This document shows positions 12,920-13,543 of a DNA stretch of 13,543 nucleotides, piece by piece. Source of the DNA: Lentisphaeria bacterium UBA1724 (GTDB taxonomy: Bacteria; Verrucomicrobiota; Lentisphaeria; Oligosphaerales; Oligosphaeraceae); the NCBI GenBank assembly GCA_002315885.1, contig DCIO01000117.1, positions 5,349-18,891 of the forward strand, read 5' to 3'. Position 1 is the stretch's first letter. Each line of letters begins with the position of its first letter. The notes below the pieces were generated by a model that was not told where the DNA came from, ran no database searches, and worked only from the letters and a program-made list of their open reading frames with translations. A program made the translations under genes and the position numbers.

Positions 12920-13534
12920 CTATCCGATGAAGAACTGCAGGGATGCGAAATTTGAGAAGTCTGGATTGAAGTACTCTTCCAGGAGGTGTGCCCAGGAGGT
13001 CCCTTTGTCGAGAGCCCCCGTGTGATCATCGATTTGGTATTGCGTGCCATTTCTGTCGCAGAGGACGGTCAGGCGTGCTTCGGAGTTATTGTATGCGAAA
13101 TTCCGTTTGGCGATTGCGGCCCGCAGGAGGAATGCAATCATATTGCAGGTAGTCCGGATGGTCTGTCGGTTTGTCAGGGCCTCCTGCTGGGTGCCGAAGG
13201 GGTTTCCGTATGGGATGCAGATAGCGGCTTTCAGGCGTGGGAAGCGTAGTTTGCAGCAAAAATAGAGATTTCCGATACCGTGTCCCGCCAGGCCGATAGC
13301 CCAGGAGCCCGTCTGGTCTTCTTCCGTAGTCATGGCGATGGTGGCGATGTCGGGTGTCATTCCTGGGAAGAAGCCCAGTTGATCTGGCGAAAGCAGGCTA
13401 TCGGGTGCTTCGGCATCCGCGTCCAGCAGGCACTGCCAGATTTCCGCATCCGCCAGGGCATTCCGCAATGCGGTGTCCAGAGTCGAATTGGGAACGGCTT
13501 CCGAAATATTGGTGTCTAGTGGGAGGTCGGACAT
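12920..13534 (-). CDS. Hypothetical protein, 204 residues
   Basis: I do not recognise this protein. It opens with an acidic, Asp/Ala-rich N-terminal part (about 1-60: DTNISEAVPNS, LADAEIWQCLLDADAEAPDS). A more conserved-looking middle follows (TPDIATIAMTTEEDQTGSWAIGLAGHGIGNLYFCCKLRFPRLKAAICIPYGNPFG, given here by its position, about 60-113). Next is a helical segment with RTTCNMIAFLLRAAIAKR, then a beta-like part (ARLTVLCDRNGTQYQI) and the end EEYFNPDFSNFASLQFFIG. There is no signal peptide, and the one hydrophobic stretch is too short for a membrane helix. Codon use and GC resemble the chromosomal genes rather than the AT-rich patch beside it. It ends 62 bases from the tRNA terminator, facing it. 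The ATG lies at the window edge, so its promoter and operon partners cannot be judged. Confidence 0.65.
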   Translation of the reverse strand: MSDLPLDTNISEAVPNSTLDTALRNALADAEIWQCLLDADAEAPDSLLSPDQLGFFPGMTPDIATIAMTTEEDQTGSWAIGLAGHGIGNLYFCCKLRFPRLKAAICIPYGNPFGTQQEALTNRQTIRTTCNMIAFLLRAAIAKRNFAYNNSEARLTVLCDRNGTQYQIDDHTGALDKGTSWAHLLEEYFNPDFSNFASLQFFIG

Positions 13535-13543
13535 TTTTTTGTA

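Noticed and set aside
1..13543. CRISPR array, insertion sequence or integrase
   Set aside because: I found no regularly spaced repeat series, no transposase or recombinase motifs, and no terminal inverted repeats flanking a gene.

Overview
The window looks like ordinary bacterial chromosome of moderately high GC (roughly 55% by eye). It holds a long plus-strand gene train, a minus-strand accessory block, and a low-GC patch next to a tRNA gene. No ribosomal RNA or other solid taxonomic marker is present. Three things fit, but do not prove, a member of the PVC group (Lentisphaerae, Kiritimatiellae or Verrucomicrobia): most genes lack a strong Shine-Dalgarno sequence, PcnB carries a long basic and proline-rich tail, and a secreted TIM-barrel glycosidase of the 'DEP' type sits beside a GH130 enzyme.

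Positions 46-7305 (plus) hold eight tightly packed genes that probably form one transcription unit: rnhB (RNase HII), pcnB (poly(A) polymerase-type nucleotidyltransferase), a membrane-anchored D,D-carboxypeptidase, a family 2 glycosyltransferase, a short FtsB/DivIC-like coiled-coil protein, a class I fumarase/tartrate dehydratase beta subunit without its alpha partner, a two-domain protein joining a predicted HD phosphohydrolase to a CoaD-like phosphopantetheine adenylyltransferase, and an OppF/DppF-type ABC ATPase without its permease genes. Most of these genes touch, overlap by a few bases, or are separated by about 10 bases. They mix RNA metabolism, envelope assembly, central metabolism and cofactor synthesis.

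Positions 7425-8227 (plus) hold two small membrane proteins of 129 residues each: a DUF2752 protein and a zinc-ribbon two-helix protein. They run into a minus-strand pair whose stop codons overlap theirs: a SAM-dependent methyltransferase translationally coupled to a Dabb-domain protein (8222-9387). Next comes a minus-strand glycan pair (9554-12019): an exported TIM-barrel glycoside hydrolase-like protein followed by a cytosolic GH130 enzyme. Together they suggest hydrolysis outside the cytoplasm and phosphorolysis or hydrolysis inside.

Positions 12020-12736 are more AT-rich. They hold the remnant of a zeta-toxin-like P-loop kinase, cut off just after its Walker A motif, followed by an intact 66-residue ORF with a strong Shine-Dalgarno. 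This looks like a decayed toxin-antitoxin-type cassette. A tRNA-Val(CAC) with its own candidate promoter and a strong intrinsic terminator follows. The window ends with an unrecognised 204-residue minus-strand gene.

The most distinctive item is the HD-CoaD fusion at 5173-6333. I see no CRISPR array, integrase, insertion sequence or recognised defence island.
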